Positions 61,110 through 64,000 of a stretch of DNA of 64,000 bases are shown one piece after another. Source of the stretch: Rhodanobacteraceae bacterium ZG21-1 (GTDB lineage: Bacteria > Pseudomonadota > Gammaproteobacteria > Xanthomonadales > Rhodanobacteraceae); assembly GCA_021390615.1 (NCBI GenBank), contig JAJEJU010000021.1:118088-182087 (forward strand), in the 5' to 3' direction. A program made the translations under genes and the position numbers. Positions within the stretch are counted from its first letter, which is position 1. Each line of letters opens with the position of its first letter. Under the pieces are notes generated by a model. The model was not told the DNA's origin. It did not search any database and saw nothing but the letters and a program-made list of their open reading frames with translations.

Positions 61110-64000
61110 ATGAACATCCAGCGGAATGCCGGTGAAGCGGCCATGCCGGCCGAAATGGCGACGGACTGGACACAGTCCGGCGCCGCCGTGGCCATGAACG
61201 CCGCCGAGCGCGATCAGCTGCTGCTGGAATGGAATGCCACCGACGATGCCTATCCGCAGGAACGCTGTGTCCACGAACTGATTGCGGAACAGGCGCGGCG
61301 CACGCCCGAGGCCATGGCGGTCACCTGCCAGGGCGTGTCGCTGAATTACCGGCGGCTCGACCAGCGAGCCAACCAGCTGGCCCATCGTCTGCAGGCCATG
61401 GGCGTCGGCCCGGAAAGCATCGTGGCGCTCTGCATGGAGCGCTCGCTGGAGCTGGTGGTCGGCGTGCTCGGCGTGCTCAAGGCGGGCGCCGCCTATCTGC
61501 CGCTGGACCCCGGTTATCCCGACGAACGCATGGCCTTCATGCTCGAGGATGCCGCCGCGCCGGTGCTGCTGACCGCCGCGCCGGTCGCCCTCACGTTGCC
61601 CGAACGATTGGCCGGGCGGCTCGCCGTGCTGCCGCTGGATCACGACGGGGCGGCCTTCGCCGATGAGCCCGTCACGCCCGTGCCCGGCGGTGCCAGGCCC
61701 GACAATCTCGCCTATTTCATCTACACCTCGGGCTCCACCGGTCGGCCCAAGGGCGTGATGAACTTCCATCGCGCACTCACCAATCGACTGCATTGGATGC
61801 AGCAGGCCTACCGCCTCACCGCGGCGGACCGGGTGCTGCAGAAGACGCCCTATACCTTCGACGTATCGGTGTGGGAGTTCCTGTGGCCGCTGATGTACGG
61901 CGCGACCCTGGTGGTCGCGAAGCCGGACGGCCATAAAGACCCGCGCTACCTGATCGAACTGATCCGCGCCGAGGCGATCACCACCCTGCACTTCGTGCCG
62001 TCCATGCTGGAAGCCTTCCTGGCTGCGCCGGGCGCGGGCAGCTGCAGCAGCATCCGCCGGGTGATCTGCAGCGGCGAGGCGCTGCCGGATTCGCTGCGTG
62101 CGCGCTTCTTCGACACCGTGCAGGCCGAGCTGCACAATCTCTATGGCCCGACCGAAGCGGCCATCGACGTCACCGCCTGGCCGTGCCGGGCAGACGACGA
62201 TCGCGGCTACGTGCCGATCGGCCGGCCGATCTCCAACATCCGCGTCTACGTTCTGGACGAGCAGCTTGCGCCGGTTCCGGCAGGCGCTGAGGGCGACCTG
62301 TACCTCGGCGGCGTCGGCCTGGCCCGAGGCTATCTCGGCCGCCCGGGGCTGACCGCGGAGCGCTTCGTCGCGAATCCCTTCGTTGCCGGGCAGCGCCTGT
62401 ACCGCACCGGCGATCTGGCGCGCTGGCGCCCGGAAGGCGTACTGGAGTTCCTCGGCCGGTCCGATCATCAGGTGAAGCTGCGCGGCTTTCGCATCGAGCT
62501 GGGCGAAATCGAGGCGGTGCTGCGCACGCATGCGCAAGTCCGTGAAGCGGTGGTGCTGGCACGCGAAGACCATCCCGGCGACCGGCAGCTGGTCGCCTAC
62601 GTGGTACCGAGCTGGAAGGCCGGGCAGCCGGCGCTGCGCACCCACCGGCTGCCCGACGGGCGCAGCCTGTTCCATCACGAAGCGAACGACGAAGCCCTGC
62701 GTCGACTGATCGAGGCCTCGCAGCCGGATCAGCAGCAAGCTGCCGCCTTGCGGGAAGACGCCTGCATCTTCGACCTCGGCGCCGGCATCGGCCTGTTCAC
62801 GCGCTGGGCCGGCGAGCGCTGCCCGCAGGGCCGCATCTACGCCTTCGAATCCTCGCCGGCGGCTTATGCGGCCCTGCGCGGCAATGCCTCGACCGGCCAC
62901 GCGGACGTGCTGGCCTTGCCGTTCGCGCTCGCCGGCATGCGCCAGGCCGATGGCGCGAACGTCGAGCGGCGCGGGCTTTCGGAGTTCATGCGCGAAGCCG
63001 GTGTCGCTCACATCGATCTGCTGCGGATCGGCGCAGGCGTGTCGGCGTGGAAGCTTCTGCAAAGCGTCGATTCCGCCGACTGGTCGAAGATCGATGGTCT
63101 CGTGCTGACCGCGCCCGCAGACGATGCCGAACGGAGGCAGCTGATCGAGTGGCTGCGACACCAGGGCTATGTGCTGGATGGCGCCGGCGACCCGGACGCG
63201 CAAGCCGGCGCAAGCCGCATCCACGGTCGGCGCCCGCCGCCGGCGCGCGCGTCGCGCCAGCTCTCGGCCGGTACGCACGGCGAAGCGCCCGTGGTGAACG
63301 TGCGTCAGCTGAAACAACTGGCGCAGGAACAGCTGCCGGCGCACATGGTGCCGGCCGCCATCGTCCTGCTCGATGCGATGCCGTTGAACGCCAACGGCAA
63401 GGTGGATCGCAAGGCCCTGCCGGCACCTGACTGGCGAGCTTTTCAGCGCCGCTATGTCGCGCCGAGCACGCCGGTCGAACGCGGCCTGGCGACGATCTGG
63501 GCCGAGCTGCTGCGCCTGCCGCAGATCGGGGCAGACGACAATTTCTTCGAGCTGGGCGGGCATTCGCTGCTGGCCACGCGCCTGCTCGCGCGCGTGCAGG
63601 CCGCCTTCGACGTCGCGCTGACGCTGGCCGCACTGTTCGCCAGGCCGACGCTGGCAGCATTTGCCGAGGCCATCGAGCAGGCCGATCGGCAGGCGCTGCC
63701 TGCCATCGTGCCCGCCTCGCGCACCGCGCCGCTGCCGCTGTCGTTCGCGCAGCAGCGGCTGTGGTTTCTATCGCAGCTGGAAGAAAGCGGCAGCACGACG
63801 TACCACATCCCGTCGGCGTTGCGCCTGACCGGCAGGCTGGACCGGGCCGCGCTGCGGCGCAGTCTGGACCGGTTGCTGGCGCGGCACGAAGCGCTGCGCA
63901 CGGTGTTCGACAGCCAGGGCGGCCAGCCGCAGGCGCGCCTGCTGCCGGCGTCGACGGCCTTCCCGCTGCAGGAGCAGACGCTGGAAGGTGGCGCAGCGCA
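61110..64000 (+). CDS. Non-ribosomal peptide synthetase, A-(MT)-T-C..., 3' end outside window
   Basis: At least 963 residues, open to the window edge. It starts with a short N-tail and an A domain (no C domain first, so a loading module): A3 Y-T-S-G-S-T-G at about 204, A4 F-D-V-S-V-W-E-F at 249, A8 R-G-F-R-I-E-L-G-E-I-E at 458, A9/A10 with N-G-K-V-D-R-K at 762. Residues 530-700 insert a methyltransferase-like domain (D-L-G-A-G-I-G-L-F-T). A T domain follows with S819 in G-G-H-S-L. A C domain starts at about 873 (L-S-F-A-Q-Q-R-L-W-F-L). The selectivity code D-V-W-H-I-S-L-I-D-K fits serine. MbtH protein and CmlA-like hydroxylase lie upstream. Confidence 0.94.
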   Translation, partial: MNIQRNAGEAAMPAEMATDWTQSGAAVAMNAAERDQLLLEWNATDDAYPQERCVHELIAEQARRTPEAMAVTCQGVSLNYRRLDQRANQLAHRLQAMGVGPESIVALCMERSLELVVGVLGVLKAGAAYLPLDPGYPDERMAFMLEDAAAPVLLTAAPVALTLPERLAGRLAVLPLDHDGAAFADEPVTPVPGGARPDNLAYFIYTSGSTGRPKGVMNFHRALTNRLHWMQQAYRLTAADRVLQKTPYTFDVSVWEFLWPLMYGATLVVAKPDGHKDPRYLIELIRAEAITTLHFVPSMLEAFLAAPGAGSCSSIRRVICSGEALPDSLRARFFDTVQAELHNLYGPTEAAIDVTAWPCRADDDRGYVPIGRPISNIRVYVLDEQLAPVPAGAEGDLYLGGVGLARGYLGRPGLTAERFVANPFVAGQRLYRTGDLARWRPEGVLEFLGRSDHQVKLRGFRIELGEIEAVLRTHAQVREAVVLAREDHPGDRQLVAYVVPSWKAGQPALRTHRLPDGRSLFHHEANDEALRRLIEASQPDQQQAAALREDACIFDLGAGIGLFTRWAGERCPQGRIYAFESSPAAYAALRGNASTGHADVLALPFALAGMRQADGANVERRGLSEFMREAGVAHIDLLRIGAGVSAWKLLQSVDSADWSKIDGLVLTAPADDAERRQLIEWLRHQGYVLDGAGDPDAQAGASRIHGRRPPPARASRQLSAGTHGEAPVVNVRQLKQLAQEQLPAHMVPAAIVLLDAMPLNANGKVDRKALPAPDWRAFQRRYVAPSTPVERGLATIWAELLRLPQIGADDNFFELGGHSLLATRLLARVQAAFDVALTLAALFARPTLAAFAEAIEQADRQALPAIVPASRTAPLPLSFAQQRLWFLSQLEESGSTTYHIPSALRLTGRLDRAALRRSLDRLLARHEALRTVFDSQGGQPQARLLPASTAFPLQEQTLEGGAA

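Noticed and set aside
59241..63563. 1440-aa open frame on the minus strand opposite the NRPS cluster
   Set aside because: It is the shadow of GC-rich genes on the plus strand. It has His/Arg/Gln-rich shadow composition and no motif, while the plus-strand genes show clear domains.
1..64000. CRISPR arrays
   Set aside because: No regularly spaced short direct repeats with unique spacers were seen; the MITE-like repeats are too long and irregularly spaced.

Overview
The window reads as chromosomal DNA of a high-GC gammaproteobacterium, most likely a Xanthomonadales member of the Rhodanobacteraceae/Lysobacteraceae type. This is inferred from strong G/C preference at third codon positions, a secreted M61 peptidase, orphan VirB5/VirB6 genes of a type IV secretion system, and a modular NRPS locus. 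No marker gene fixes genus or species.

Layout. 1-4.4 kb is core-like: the end of an amino-acid permease, an outer-membrane beta-barrel protein, a secreted M61 aminopeptidase and a tRNA-Arg(CCG). From the tRNA to about 40 kb lies an accessory stretch of lower and more variable GC, full of small orphan genes, pseudogenes and repeats. It holds two MFS/LysR pairs (one MFS gene broken by an amber codon); a calpain-like protease with a downstream secreted protein that looks like an effector-immunity pair; several orphan membrane, secreted and lipoprotein genes; a complete bacteriocin/microcin-type system (double-glycine precursor, C39-peptidase ABC transporter, HlyD-type adaptor); two decayed IS3-family transposases; a MarR/quinone-oxidoreductase operon with a perfect operator palindrome; a second effector-like module; a BlaI/BlaR1-type pair; an HTH protein; and small stress- or metabolism-like genes. 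Six roughly 160-bp MITE-like repeats with imperfect terminal inverted repeats, plus solo ends and a longer related repeat, punctuate this stretch and often lie just 3' of a gene.

41-45.4 kb returns to GC-rich core style: a beta-lactamase-fold serine hydrolase, a membrane protein, an ECF sigma factor overlapping a probable anti-sigma protein, and an M23 peptidase. 47.3-52 kb carries virB5-virB6 followed by four tandem secreted DUF4189 paralogues, which may be immunity-like proteins of a Xanthomonadales-type antibacterial T4SS. 52.4-55.2 kb has two secreted unknown proteins.

56.8-64 kb is the start of an NRPS gene cluster, all on the plus strand: MbtH-like protein, alpha/beta-hydrolase, MFS exporter, a CmlA-like diiron beta-hydroxylase, and an NRPS whose first module is A-(MT)-T-C. 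The A-domain code reads DVWHISLID(K), predicting serine. A methyltransferase-like insert between A8 and A9 has lost its second-half signature. The NRPS runs off the window end.
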